Shown: piece after piece, positions 29,861 through 40,000 of the stretch | Position numbering within the stretch: position 1 is the stretch's first letter | Layout of the letters: the number at the start of each line of letters is the position of its first letter | Assembly (NCBI GenBank): GCA_030849065.1 | Contig: JASAON010001565.1 | Coordinates: 1-59,114 of the forward strand | Direction: 5' to 3' | DNA length: 59,114 bases | Origin: Jaenimonas drosophilae | Taxonomy: Eukaryota > Euglenozoa > Kinetoplastea > Trypanosomatida > Trypanosomatidae | Program-made: the position numbers and the translations under genes | Notes under the pieces: generated by a model | What the model saw: only the letters and a program-made list of their open reading frames with translations | Told to the model about the DNA's origin: nothing | Databases searched by the model: none

Positions 29861-30024
29861 ATTGTCGCGTGGGTTATTGTCTGCTGATGTGTTCTGATGT
29901 CGTCGCGAAGGCGTTGTATTCTCTCCGTTTGTTGGTGTGGTAACTGTTGCCGCTGAAATTGCGCGAGATTACCAGATGTGCCGCTCCGCCTTCCCTTTAA
30001 ATCCGTCAAAGTTCTTATAGCAAC

Positions 30025-32763
30025 ATGGCGGTGGAGGAGAATTTTCCTGACTTTTTCCTCTGCGCAAGATTAGCCTTCTCAAGGCTTTCCAGTACTATTG
30101 GTGAAAGTGTACGTGTTTCAAGCTCATGCATCTTCGATGATATTGAGGTAGCACTTAAGCTTCATGAGATTCCACGAGTCTTTGTTTCATTGAGGGGTGA
30201 GAAGGTTTTCATGAATACTCTATTCCCTATGGCAAAGAGTCTTGGGGCATTAGCTCAGAATTTTGCTACTGACTGTGAAACGCCGATCGGTATCGAAGTA
30301 CTGAAAAAGAAATGCCAACAGATTGTTGCGTTTCCTGAGGCGATGTCCAATGCTGCGAAAAATGCAGATGATAATGCAGCTCACTTCGACGCCACGATGT
30401 ACTGGGAGAGACTTTGTGACACGGTGTGGGAGTTTTCTCTGGCTGTCGACAACGTCAGTTCTGTGGACTCTCTCATTGGTGAACACTCACAATACTGTTA
30501 CAGTACTGACTGCGCCAATGTCGTTACTCAAATTGTTGTTGAAGTTATGGCACGGAGAGGGTTATTGAAACTCCTCATGGAAAGGTTTCTTTTTGTTGAT
30601 TTTCAACGGTGTTGTGATTCTTGCTTCCCCGAGCGCATGATTAGTGTATTTATTGGTGCCATGAATGCGTGCTGTATTCGTTCGTTTGGGAGGAATGTCA
30701 GGCGAAAATCGTCCGACTCTTTTGTTCAGTTTGTTACCGCAGTACTTTCTACGGCTGTCAGGCAGCCTCGATTGCGAAGTTCAATCTCGAATCTATTTGA
30801 GAAACTGTTGAGTCTCACAGATGATACCCAGGACGATGATAGGAACTTTTCTCTTGTCTGTTTGAGGGATGCTGTGATTGATTCGATTGTAAAAATCCTC
30901 ACCCAAAATGCCACATCAAGAAACTTGGTCAGGTTCATTTTTGAAGGAATTTTGGGCTCCTCACCAATAAGTGGTGAACGCACTGAGGATGAGAATGGAT
31001 CTCTTGATGGCTTCGTGAGACAAATAATTCACTCAGTATTTTGCGCCTGGTCGGACAAGAATTTTGTTGAGCGGGAGTCTTTGGCTCTCAATGCTACAGT
31101 GATGAACGCAACAATGTACGCACTTATCCTGATAAGGACTGTAGGATCAGCTCGATTACCGCCAGAATTGCTTACTCCGGTACTGAGCGGAGTGTCGTGT
31201 CGCCTCGAAAGCGTTCGCTCAACAGATCTTCAGAAACAGGCCACTGTTGTTGCTTCAGCGTTCGCATCATTCTTCGTTGAAAACCAAGAGGTTGCTCAAG
31301 GCTTCTTGAAAGAAGAATCTTTCTTGTCTTCTTTCAACCAATGGTTGAATGAAGAAGGAGAAATTTCAGATCCTCGACCTTCATGTCGAGAGCAGCTTGA
31401 CTCCAAGTTGATGTGGAGTCGACGTGGTGCCGCCGTGGACCAATTTCCACTGGACCCAAATGATGATTGCTTCTTCTTTTGCTTTGGCGGCGAGGACTCA
31501 CCCCGAAGTCTCCAGGCTGTGGGGAACAAGAACTTCGTAGAGACAACTGAAATGGACTTTCCATCATTTGGCAATCGGGTAATTGCGGAGGATAGCGTTG
31601 CGGAGCATGTCACACTTCTCAAAACAGTGAGGGAATGCTATAATGCTCTTGTTGGTGTTGGCCGCCAACCAAATGCTCAGATGCATAATATTCAGCACGA
31701 CATTGAGAGTGGTTTACTAGGGATGACAAGATGCTTAACAGAGTTGAAGGAAACAGTGACTTCATCAAGTTTTGTCATGGTCGGTTCAGAACTTCAACCT
31801 CTTATTTCAGTTCTCATTCCAACATTGACAACTCTTTCCATTCATGCACCGGAAGAAAAACAAAAAGTTATGGTAAAGCAACGCTTTTTTGTCCTGACCC
31901 ACTTGGTGTATTTCTGTCCAAACGCAGCTTTGTTTGAGATAAGCAAGATGTTGTACTCGAGTAACTACGGAATCTACCAGCGAGTGGAGCTTGCAAAAGC
32001 TGTGGGAGCTGCTGCGAAGATGCTTTCAGCTATAGCTGTGGTGAAATCTGTGACTCAAGCTGTTTCGGAACGTCCTCGGAAGTTAATTTATCCACCTATA
32101 GAACACTCCAATAGTGAGTCCCGTTTGATCATGGCAAGTGAAGGGAAGTTCACGAGACGGTGGGGTAGTGCTGTAGAAGGGAGGAACACTTCACATTTCG
32201 AAACAACTAGCCTTCTTGGTGAGTATGCGCATACATTTGTTGAATCTCTACTTGCAAAAATGGATAAGGACCACTGTCTATTTTTTCAATCAGCTGATCC
32301 ACACGCCCCAATGGAAATTCTGCAAGCACTTATTCTAGTTTTTCAGTCACTTCGATCATGTCGACACGTCGCGTCTGAGGGGTGCGAGCGCTATGTTCCC
32401 TTTTTTGTTGATGTGATTTCTCACCACCCCCATGATTCTGTTCGCTCAAAAGCCTGGGTGGCTATCGGCGAAGTAATGCGTTGTTGGTGTGGCGCAGCAC
32501 CATTTGCTTTGTATCAAGATGATGGTTCTTTTTCCATAAGCAGCTGCTCAGCAGATTGTAGCTCTCTCCATTTCACGAACAGCTGGATGACAACGCTGGA
32601 CTGCCTGTATCACATTTCTATTGCAGCAAACAAAAGGCACGATCCAAGTGGCTCTGTCAGTGCGTTAGTTGTATGTGGACTGAATGATCTTGTTGCCGTT
32701 GTGAAGGACTTCACTTCAATGGAAAAAAACTGCATTTCGAAGCCATCAATCCTCAGTACTTAA
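30025..32763 (+). CDS. TELO2: Tel2/TELO2-like protein (912 aa), first gene of the right unit
   Basis: An all-helical, HEAT-like protein. The most telling segment is around residues 620-665: a helix before CPNAALFEISKMLYSSNYGI, then YQRVELAKAVGAAAKML, matching the conserved Tel2 block in which a chain reaches FYSxNYSxxQRxxxL and then an Ala-rich helix. It is followed near 705-715 by GKFTRRWGS, like the Tel2 G(k)TRR(w/f)S segment, and then a helix ending in an FVESLL-type motif. Around residue 480 a DQFPLDPNDD stretch occupies the place of the acidic linker before the Tel2 domain. Tel2 with Tti1 and Tti2 is a co-chaperone for PIKK kinases such as ATM, ATR and TOR. Length fits. It faces the Timeless-like gene across the strand-switch region. 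The assignment is by eye. Confidence 0.78.
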   Translation: MAVEENFPDFFLCARLAFSRLSSTIGESVRVSSSCIFDDIEVALKLHEIPRVFVSLRGEKVFMNTLFPMAKSLGALAQNFATDCETPIGIEVLKKKCQQIVAFPEAMSNAAKNADDNAAHFDATMYWERLCDTVWEFSLAVDNVSSVDSLIGEHSQYCYSTDCANVVTQIVVEVMARRGLLKLLMERFLFVDFQRCCDSCFPERMISVFIGAMNACCIRSFGRNVRRKSSDSFVQFVTAVLSTAVRQPRLRSSISNLFEKLLSLTDDTQDDDRNFSLVCLRDAVIDSIVKILTQNATSRNLVRFIFEGILGSSPISGERTEDENGSLDGFVRQIIHSVFCAWSDKNFVERESLALNATVMNATMYALILIRTVGSARLPPELLTPVLSGVSCRLESVRSTDLQKQATVVASAFASFFVENQEVAQGFLKEESFLSSFNQWLNEEGEISDPRPSCREQLDSKLMWSRRGAAVDQFPLDPNDDCFFFCFGGEDSPRSLQAVGNKNFVETTEMDFPSFGNRVIAEDSVAEHVTLLKTVRECYNALVGVGRQPNAQMHNIQHDIESGLLGMTRCLTELKETVTSSSFVMVGSELQPLISVLIPTLTTLSIHAPEEKQKVMVKQRFFVLTHLVYFCPNAALFEISKMLYSSNYGIYQRVELAKAVGAAAKMLSAIAVVKSVTQAVSERPRKLIYPPIEHSNSESRLIMASEGKFTRRWGSAVEGRNTSHFETTSLLGEYAHTFVESLLAKMDKDHCLFFQSADPHAPMEILQALILVFQSLRSCRHVASEGCERYVPFFVDVISHHPHDSVRSKAWVAIGEVMRCWCGAAPFALYQDDGSFSISSCSADCSSLHFTNSWMTTLDCLYHISIAANKRHDPSGSVSALVVCGLNDLVAVVKDFTSMEKNCISKPSILST

Positions 32764-32890
32764 TACTGCTGATACTCGATGTCCACCAGCTGAAATAATT
32801 TGTCGACTTGACTGTATCTGATGCCCATCCCACTACCATCAATTGCCCCCTGATGCTATTGTATGCTAAACTATTCTTACCCGCTTTTTC

Positions 32891-32903
32891 CAGCCATTTT
32901 CAG
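32891..32903 (+). promoter_or_regulatory. Predicted spliced-leader acceptors just before the 513-aa gene
   Basis: A pyrimidine-rich run (about 32874-32890) is followed by two CAG triplets, with AG at 32892-32893 and 32902-32903. The second lies only two bases before the ATG at 32906, which would give a very short 5' UTR. Prediction from sequence only. Confidence 0.4.
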
Positions 32904-32905
32904 TC

Positions 32906-34447
32906 ATGAGAAGAAAACTGAACTCTGTCATAAGTGGAGGAAATGCAAGCCTTATTTTGTCAAAAAGATTCGCCAGAAAGCGTACTTTTACACCTCAAAT
33001 CGGAAATGTGATGAACAATAATGGCCCATCTTCATCTAATCTGCCAAGTGTATCCGATAGTGAAAATATATCCTCTCTGCGGACGCAAGGAATGAACGTT
33101 GCTCCTGCCAGAACGTCCTTGGACAGAATCCGCGAGCAGCTGAAGGGTATGAAGGAGGAACAAGAACATTGTCGAGCTAGACAGCAACTAGGAAGCACAC
33201 ATGGCTCAAAGGAGCACGGTGATGCCATTGGTGGCTTTGATAGCACTCTAATGAAAACGCTTCGAGATAGGTATAAGCCCGATGATGCATTTCACAGTGG
33301 AAAGGAAATCGTTGATGGAATCAGTAGCTCCAGGTATCTGAAGTCTCGAAGCTTGTCAAACGCAGCAGATGAAGTACTTCGATCGAAGAACAAGGAGGAG
33401 GTGAAGAGATACATGAGCATTGCCTTCCCTGAAGTTACTGGGCAAGGGAATTACCGACGCGAGGAAAGTGTAGCTCTTGCTCGGGTTCTTCGAGATAAGA
33501 TTCAGGAAGAAATTACCTGCAAGGGCATTCATGTGACCAGCCGTCGGCAATTGTGGCTCTCCGTACTTGACAGCCTGGATGATGGTGAAATACAGCTGAT
33601 GTATGAATCCAAGTTGCTGGATACAGATGTGCTTCTCGATCTTCTTGAAGGCGATGACGGCTTACATGAGGGAACCTCTGATGCGGTGCGAGAAAAGGGA
33701 GAAGAGGAAGTTGGAGATGAACTTCTCTTGGATAAGAAGTTGGAGTGTATCGAGCAACTGGAGTACCTGGATGACATGGTGACCAGTATTACCGATACAA
33801 CACTTCGCGGAATTCCGTCTCTTGATGTTGCGCCAGCTGTAGTAAAAGCACTGCGTCGACAATATGACGATTGTACTGCGGCAGACCTTCGTCTTCTCGA
33901 GAATTATGAGGAGCAAGAGAGTGCTTCTGCCACTACAGTGAGGGGATCTCATCCAGCATCTGATGGATTGCGCCTGACAGATAGATACCTGGATCGAGCA
34001 CTAATACCGGCGAACGAGCTTCTCTATGCAGTGTCGAAGCATGATGAAGGCTTGCGTCGCTCTCTTCAGGTGATGGAGCGCGTCAAGCGAGAATCCTTGC
34101 TAGATCCCATATTCCAGGAAGCTGTTCAGACAGCTCATGTGCGCGAAGCTCAGTCAGTGGATGCCCACTTGAACGGAATCTCGACGGACACTCTCCAAAA
34201 TTCTGAGCCACAGCGAGTAAAATTTGGAAAGTTTGAACGACGAGCTTTGAGGAAAAAGTACTTTCGTGGCGCGATGTCGCGACCCGCTCATGCCGCCGAT
34301 GTGCCTTACTTCTTTGATCGTTCGAGGAGTGTGGTGCCCCCGCGGGGAAACTTTAACCTCCCAACTCCAGCACTTACGCGCGAGGAACGGTCAGCCATCC
34401 GCGGACTAAGGCGACGTTCACAGGGCCGCACTCGTTTTTCTCGCTAA
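32906..34447 (+). CDS. Unknown protein, possibly mitochondrial (513 aa)
   Basis: The N-terminus is basic and free of acidic residues (MRRKLNSVISGGNASLILSK and further RFARKR), which suits mitochondrial import. The body is charged and helical with acidic stretches (residues about 240-280) and a long C-terminal basic tail (FGKFERRALRKKYFRGAM; then GLRRRSQGRTRFSR). Such mixed, lineage-specific proteins are common among kinetoplastid mitoribosome and RNA-editing components, but I see no motif that settles this. It follows the Tel2-like gene by 142 bases in the same orientation. Confidence 0.85.
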   Translation: MRRKLNSVISGGNASLILSKRFARKRTFTPQIGNVMNNNGPSSSNLPSVSDSENISSLRTQGMNVAPARTSLDRIREQLKGMKEEQEHCRARQQLGSTHGSKEHGDAIGGFDSTLMKTLRDRYKPDDAFHSGKEIVDGISSSRYLKSRSLSNAADEVLRSKNKEEVKRYMSIAFPEVTGQGNYRREESVALARVLRDKIQEEITCKGIHVTSRRQLWLSVLDSLDDGEIQLMYESKLLDTDVLLDLLEGDDGLHEGTSDAVREKGEEEVGDELLLDKKLECIEQLEYLDDMVTSITDTTLRGIPSLDVAPAVVKALRRQYDDCTAADLRLLENYEEQESASATTVRGSHPASDGLRLTDRYLDRALIPANELLYAVSKHDEGLRRSLQVMERVKRESLLDPIFQEAVQTAHVREAQSVDAHLNGISTDTLQNSEPQRVKFGKFERRALRKKYFRGAMSRPAHAADVPYFFDRSRSVVPPRGNFNLPTPALTREERSAIRGLRRRSQGRTRFSR

Positions 34448-34652
34448 TGTCAAAAACGCCACCCAACCCAACTTGGCTTCACTCTGCTTCTACGAGACGA
34501 TAATGTTGTGTAACGACTTCTAAAAAGCTCTGGGATGCAGTTGCTGCTGATCAACTTCTGAACTATCTCTGCGGTATCAAACTTCCTGCTGCCTCTTCTT
34601 CAGATCTCTCAGGTTTTTTTTTTTCGCTGGTACTGGATCTACGACTTTATTC

Positions 34653-35120
34653 ATGTTCTGGTCATCAAAGACATTATCAAGTGCCCAGGAACTTGAGGAG
34701 GATGACTACACTCCTGAGCAGTATCTCGTTGCCGCCGTGAACGAGCAACGGAAGATTGAGTCAGCAAATGAAGAAGGGATGAAGCGTATGGTTGCCTCGC
34801 TGTCGTCACCCTTTGAAGTAACAGCGAAACCGTGTGAATCCAGTGCAGGAGCGGTTGTTCGGTGCTATGAGGATATCTTAAAAACTAGCGCTAGTTCCTT
34901 TGCATCAACAGGAGAAGATGTACCGCGAAGTCTTGATGGCCTCACTCAGCTACCCCTTCATCAGTGTGTTTCAGTTGCACAGACGTATCGGCAGTGCGTG
35001 GAGAACGCACTGGAGACCCATCTCACGATGGTTCGCAACTTGGAGGTTAAGCGGCAAAAAGAGATGGCGCTGGCACGCTCTGCAGCAGCAGCGGGGCAGC
35101 CAGCTCCACATCCGTCGTAG
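34653..35120 (+). CDS. Twin-CX9C (CHCH-type) protein, probable mitochondrial intermembrane space (155 aa)
   Basis: Two exact CX9C motifs are present: C61...C71 (CESSAGAVVRC) and C105...C115 (CVSVAQTYRQC). Each lies in a predicted helix, with a 33-residue loop between them, longer than usual. No other cysteines occur, so the four should form two disulfides in a helical hairpin. Twin-CX9C proteins are oxidatively folded in the mitochondrial intermembrane space; trypanosomatids have Erv1 but lack a recognisable Mia40, so import of such substrates there is of interest. There is no N-terminal presequence, as expected for this class. The C-terminal helix is charged and ends in an Ala/Pro tail. Which CHCH protein this is cannot be told. 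Confidence 0.75.
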   Translation: MFWSSKTLSSAQELEEDDYTPEQYLVAAVNEQRKIESANEEGMKRMVASLSSPFEVTAKPCESSAGAVVRCYEDILKTSASSFASTGEDVPRSLDGLTQLPLHQCVSVAQTYRQCVENALETHLTMVRNLEVKRQKEMALARSAAAAGQPAPHPS

Positions 35121-35506
35121 GGATTCCGGGGCATCAGCCCGCCACTTTTGTGTACGCCAGTATGGGGCATGCTCTGACCCGTTTGCAGAGAAAGTAGCCT
35201 CCCTTTTGGTGATCCTGGCGACCGCGCCGTCCAACTTCAATACCGACGGCGGTGTTTTATGCACGCACAAAGTCACTCGATCCTGTTCTTTTGTTTTTGT
35301 TGTAAATACCCTCGCCGAGTTCGGATATGACATAGTAATTGTGACTTCTTCCATATCATTCTTTTCTTTGTTCTGTACTGAAGTGCTCCGCTGTACGACT
35401 ACAAGGACGTAGCGGCCCCTACGAGCTTTGCGCGCGCGCGTACACACACACACAGACTCACTATCTATCTCAGAACTATTTAACCACCTTCGAGAACACC
35501 CTCGCA
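35121..35506. other. Intergenic region with short CA/CG microsatellite
   Basis: It contains an alternating GCGCGCGCG stretch and then an ACACACACACAC run (about 35430-35453), followed by a pyrimidine-rich segment and a CAG near 35470 that could be the splice acceptor for the next gene. No gene seen. Confidence 0.5.
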
Positions 35507-36208
35507 ATGGCCCCGAAGAAGAACAACAACCAAAAGAAGAAGAAGCCAGAGCTCTCTGAGGAGGATCTGCGCCGACTTGGGATGACGGAGGAGGATATCC
35601 AGCGTATCCTCGCTGAGCGAGGGAAGTCGTCGGAAGAAAAGAAGGCGGAGCAGGCCCAGGAGGAAGAACATCGTCGGGAGCAGGAGAAAAAGGCAAAGCT
35701 GCAACGAGAGCTCCTCGCCCAGACGGTCGAAATCGAGCATGATGAAGTGAGTCCTCGGGTGGCAATCCTGGAGGAGGAGGAGCGTGCCTGGGCTGAGCTC
35801 GAGCCTGCTCTGTCCGCACAGAAAACACGCTATCTTCGTGACTTCAACGAAAAAGAGATCATCCGACGCCGAGAAGAGGCTATCCGCAAGCGAGAGCAGG
35901 ACGTCCAAGCCTACACCGAGCGTCTCAGTACTCTCTCAGCGGAGGAGCGGGCGGAGATGGTGGCGAAGCAGGAAGAGGCGGAGCGACTGAGAACGGCCGC
36001 TTTAATTGAAGGCGAGGCGGCAGAGAAGCGACGCCAGGAGCGGTTGGAACGCCGCCGAGCACGAATGGCAGAGAAGAAGTCGGATGGCAACATGTTTGAT
36101 TCTGACTCCAGCGACGAGGACAACGCAACCGCTAAGAGCCGCAAGGCAGCGGGGGCATCGAAGCTGGTTGAGGAGTATGAGCGCAAGTTTCAGTCGTTGC
36201 TGGAGTGA
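35507..36208 (+). CDS. Highly charged coiled-coil protein (233 aa)
   Basis: Opens MAPKKNNNQKKKKPELSEED, a Lys/Asn-rich head, then LRRLGMTEEDIQRILAERGK, which resembles a short helical binding segment, then continuous Glu/Arg/Lys-rich coiled coil to about residue 185. It ends in an acidic Ser/Asp patch (DSDSSDED, probable CK2 sites) and a final helix, LVEEYERKFQSLLE. The build is that of small coiled-coil (CCDC-type) or ribosome/translation-associated proteins. I do not recognise the specific family. Good start context and consistent reading frame make the gene itself secure. Confidence 0.85.
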   Translation: MAPKKNNNQKKKKPELSEEDLRRLGMTEEDIQRILAERGKSSEEKKAEQAQEEEHRREQEKKAKLQRELLAQTVEIEHDEVSPRVAILEEEERAWAELEPALSAQKTRYLRDFNEKEIIRRREEAIRKREQDVQAYTERLSTLSAEERAEMVAKQEEAERLRTAALIEGEAAEKRRQERLERRRARMAEKKSDGNMFDSDSSDEDNATAKSRKAAGASKLVEEYERKFQSLLE

Positions 36209-37002
36209 GTGGTATATTCTTCGCACAATCTACCCTCTCTTCGCTATCGGAGCCGGCCAACTGTTTCTGGGTGGCTCACAGCAATTACCAGTACCTGGTG
36301 TTCGGCTTGGCATTCTCACTGCTGCTGGGGGGAGTTTTCTTCTCGAGAGGGAGAGGAGGGTAATGTGGTAGACTAGTTGATTGGTATGTTGAGTCGCTGC
36401 GATTTGGGGTGCCGTGATGAGCAAGGAATCCCCCCCGTTCCCCCTCCTCCTCATACACACAGAGATGGACGCTACCGTGGAGCTAAACCATTAAAAAAAA
36501 ATCTTTTGCGCATACGTGTATGTATTTGTGCCTGTCTCTAATCGACCCCTCACATGATGATCGCTGCTTCTTGATCCCAACTCTCTTTTCTCTGGCTTGT
36601 ATCCGGTGGTTCTACAGCCTGTTCGTGTAGAGGACGGCCACTAGGCCGCAGAGCACGCACAAACACGCACAACAGCTACAAACCACAAACTTCATATCTG
36701 TTCTTGTTTTACACGTCACCATTGGCTGTGAGAAGGAGCTTCCTGCGTGACTTCAACATCCAGCGTTTCTTTTTTAGGAATCATATACCTGAACTGGAAC
36801 CAAATTTCCCTCCCCCACATATACCTTCTCTCAAAAGCCAAGGTTGGGCATGGGCGGAAGGTTCTGACCAACTGCGCCACCAACCGCCGTAACTTTGAGC
36901 TACTGGTGGCTACCCTACAGCTGACGAGACGGACACGTCCGCCACTTACGTCTCCTCCCACTTCCCTGGGAAACAGAGCAGAGGAACGGTGGATGATAAT
37001 TG
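36209..37002. other. Intergenic region, no gene seen
   Basis: About 0.8 kb holding the 3' UTR of the coiled-coil gene (A-rich run near 36493-36501) and the 5' region of the F-box gene. Small open frames (for example around 36704-36892) have no protein-like features. I looked for tRNA-like folds and T-loop boxes here and found none. Confidence 0.5.
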
Positions 37003-40000
37003 ATGTCCTGGAGAGCTCCCCACCCCATCCGCGGGGAGGCAGCTCCTAGCCACCACCACTCGCGCCACCTCACGCATCACGGGGTGCCCTCACCACCTCC
37101 ACTTTCACACAAACATCGACACTCTCCCGCGTCTCCTGCGTCGCCGTCAGCTGCCAGCGGCAGCGGTGGGGAGGCCGATGGAGGTCATGCCCATACATCC
37201 ATCCTCACCCATGATGGCCTAAGTGGTGTGGAAGACCTAGACTCCAGCCCGAGTGATGGGAGTCGTCCCAGTCGGCAGTGCGCAGGAACCAAAACGCCAG
37301 CGTTCAGAGTTGCTGATCGCAAACGCCACTATACCACCTTCACCACGATCCATCCCCATCTCCGCCCTCGTTTCCGCAGCGATCGACGCTCACGTAACCA
37401 GGAAAGCGACGATGCGCAGAGTGGGGAGTCCACTAGTACCTCCCTCGCTTCTTATTCTTATGGTGACTCCTCAGATGAGGGAGGTTATGATGATGATGAT
37501 GATGATGATGAAGACTACAGCCTCCCATCATCCCTCACTGACAGTGAGGCCAACGAGAGTGGCAGCAGCATGTCCTCATGTGCATCATCGATAAGCAGCG
37601 AGGACGCATACGTTGCACGATCGAGTCGCAGCGGCAAAGCTCGTCACTCGGCCACGGCGTGCTCGACTCGCTCGTCAAACACCACCGCTGCCAGATCCCG
37701 CCACAACAGGGGAGAAGCGGCTCCGAGGCTGTCCTGTGTTCTGATACATCGTCTTCCCGTGGAACTCTTCCTGACGATTTGCTCCTTTCTTGGGGAAGCC
37801 GAATACCGCCGTCTGTTGGAGGTGAATCGCGATCTCCACTGTGCCATCACAGGCGCCGATGCCGTGGTTTGGCGTCACTTGTGCCTCCACGCGTGGATGT
37901 ACAAGCAAGGCTTTCAGAACTTTGTTTGGCGCTTCCGTCTCCTTGAGTCGGCTTCGCGCATGGATGAGCTCGAAGTTTTGTCCCTCCAACAGCGGATGCT
38001 CATGGCGGAGCACACCACCATGGACCTTTCCGATGCGTCAGCCACATGCGATGTAACCACCGCGCTCTCCCGGCGACGTCTTCACGAGCAGTGGCAGGCT
38101 CTCCACAGCCGTGAGGCAGAGCTGGAGGGGAGTGCACGGCGTTTGGAAGAGGAGCTCAGTGACAGCAGTAGTAACAGCGGCCTCAGCAATAGCGTATCTC
38201 GTGTTCGAGGAAGGCGCCATTCGAGCGATACTTCAATGCGCCGCAACGGCATTCACGATCGTCGCCCACACTCCACCTCCTCAGACGCCACACCTCGAGA
38301 GGAGCAGGAAGAGCAAGCGAGGGGCACCGAGGATGCTCCACAAGACGATTCACTGTGCGTGGGATCTGAAGGGGTGTTGGGGGAGCAATCAACAGACCAG
38401 CGCGGCAACGGTACTCAACCACAGCCAGAAAGCCGCCATCACCGGTCCAAACGCCGCGCGCGTCGAGGCAATCGCCGGCACGCCCGCTCGCGAACAAGAC
38501 GCCGTGCTGCTTCCTCCTCCATGCAGCTACACCCCAGCCCACGTGAAGGAAGCTACCCTCTTCTTCGCAGCGGGGAGGATGCCGATGGCCGCGAGGGTGG
38601 AGCTGGAGTGAAGGAGGTGCTGACGAGCGGTGAGCGCATCTTCATCTCCAACAAAAAGCGTGGCCGCCGTCAGCACCGACGACGCAGCCGCCACCCGAAA
38701 CCACGCAAGCACACGAACAAGCGCAAGCACCATCACCACCACAGCCGCCGCACCCGTGGACGAGCCACGAGCCATCACCCCAACCACTATCCGAAGCATC
38801 GCACAAATCCCAAGATGAGCTCCAGCGCGAAGCGTCGCCGTCGACACCATCAGCAGCGCCATCGTCAAGCCAACGCCGATGAAGGTCACAGTGCGCTGAT
38901 GCCTACCCCAACGTACGCCGCTATTCAGAACACTACTCCTGTCATGGGGCTCCAGCATCTCGACCCAGCAACAACGATGCGAGGAGACGGATGCTTTGGT
39001 ACCGCAGCGACAGAGGCTGCTTCCCACCCGCGCGCACGCAACGTCGCAGCCGCTACCACAACTCCTGCTGTAGAAGTTGGGCGTGCAGATCAGCCATCGG
39101 TGCCGCTCTATTGGTGGCAAATGGCCCCTGAGGCCCGCCAGGTCTTCCTGCAGCGCATGGCCGCTCGCGAGGAGCGCCGTCGCCGACGCTGCGCGGCAGT
39201 GGCTGGGGCGGCGGTGGAGGAGGCGGCATGGTGGGCGGCGCTGGATCGCATCGATCGCCAATCCCAGTCCGAAGAAAGTTCCGCCTTCACTGAGGAGGAT
39301 GATGAGGATGGAAACGGAGAGAATCTCTCTGCGACGTCGTCATCTGTCTCTCCATCCACCTCCATGGGTGACCAGTCACCGCCTAACACGCACCCCACAC
39401 GATTGCCACCACCACAACCACCACAACCACAACCCCTTCCAGTCGTGACAGTCGACGGCCCACAACAACTGCGTGGCCGTGTTGCGAAGGGAGACGCAGC
39501 TCTCGAGACGGTGTTGGCCTCCCTCACACGCGGTCGAAAGGTTCGATTTTCCGCCGGCGTTGGTGGTCCGGAGGAAGAGGCAGTGAATGGGTCGCCGCTT
39601 CCACCACCACTACCACCACAGCAACAACCAGTATCGGGCCTCCTCACTGCCTCATCTATTGCCGAGCTCACCAAGTCGATGCAGAGCCACGAGGAGCCGA
39701 CGGAAACACCTCAGCGAGGCGTCGTGACACCGGGACGGACACACAGTGAGCCGTCGGCCCGTCGCAGTCATCACAGCAGCACCGCAGTTGTGTGGAACTC
39801 CTCTGCAAGCGCCTCGGAAAGGCTCGCATTCCGCCGCCGTCGCCGTCACCAACGCCGCAACAGTCGACGTTCTCTCCACCATAACAACTCCTCGCCGTCC
39901 AGCGGCTCGCCCAAAAAACGGTGGGATGGCGGCAGCAACCGGTGGGACTCATTCCGAGAGCGGGAGGAAATGATGCTCGTTACGCGGTCAAAAAGCGTTC

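Larger units (their letters stand above)
26040..30024. promoter_or_regulatory. Divergent strand-switch region; candidate bidirectional Pol II start and/or centromere
   Basis: Genes diverge from this 4-kb segment: all on minus to the left, all on plus to the right. Its flanks (26040-26450, 29930-30024) are ordinary or AT-rich, but the core is strikingly GC-rich with many poly-G and poly-C runs. The top strand is mostly A/C-rich at about 26.52-27.55 kb and G/T-rich at about 28.26-29.93 kb, around an AT-rich middle (about 28.13-28.26 kb), so each arm is GT-rich in the outward direction. Divergent strand-switch regions are Pol II start regions in trypanosomatids, GT-rich promoters are known in T. 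brucei, and a GC-rich strand-switch centromere is known in T. cruzi. Overlapping frames in the core lack protein character and are treated as non-coding. Confidence 0.7.

Noticed and set aside
26347..29897. Many long overlapping open frames on both strands in the GC-rich strand-switch core
   Set aside because: They come from scarcity of stop codons in GC-rich sequence. Their translations are Arg/Pro/Gly-rich, overlap in several frames at once, cross the poly-G tracts and show no domain.
26040..30024. Bacterial contaminant or inserted mobile element as explanation of the GC-rich core
   Set aside because: No transposase, reverse transcriptase, integrase or bacterial gene is visible, and I found no terminal repeats or target duplications at its edges. 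Foreign origin remains possible but unsupported.
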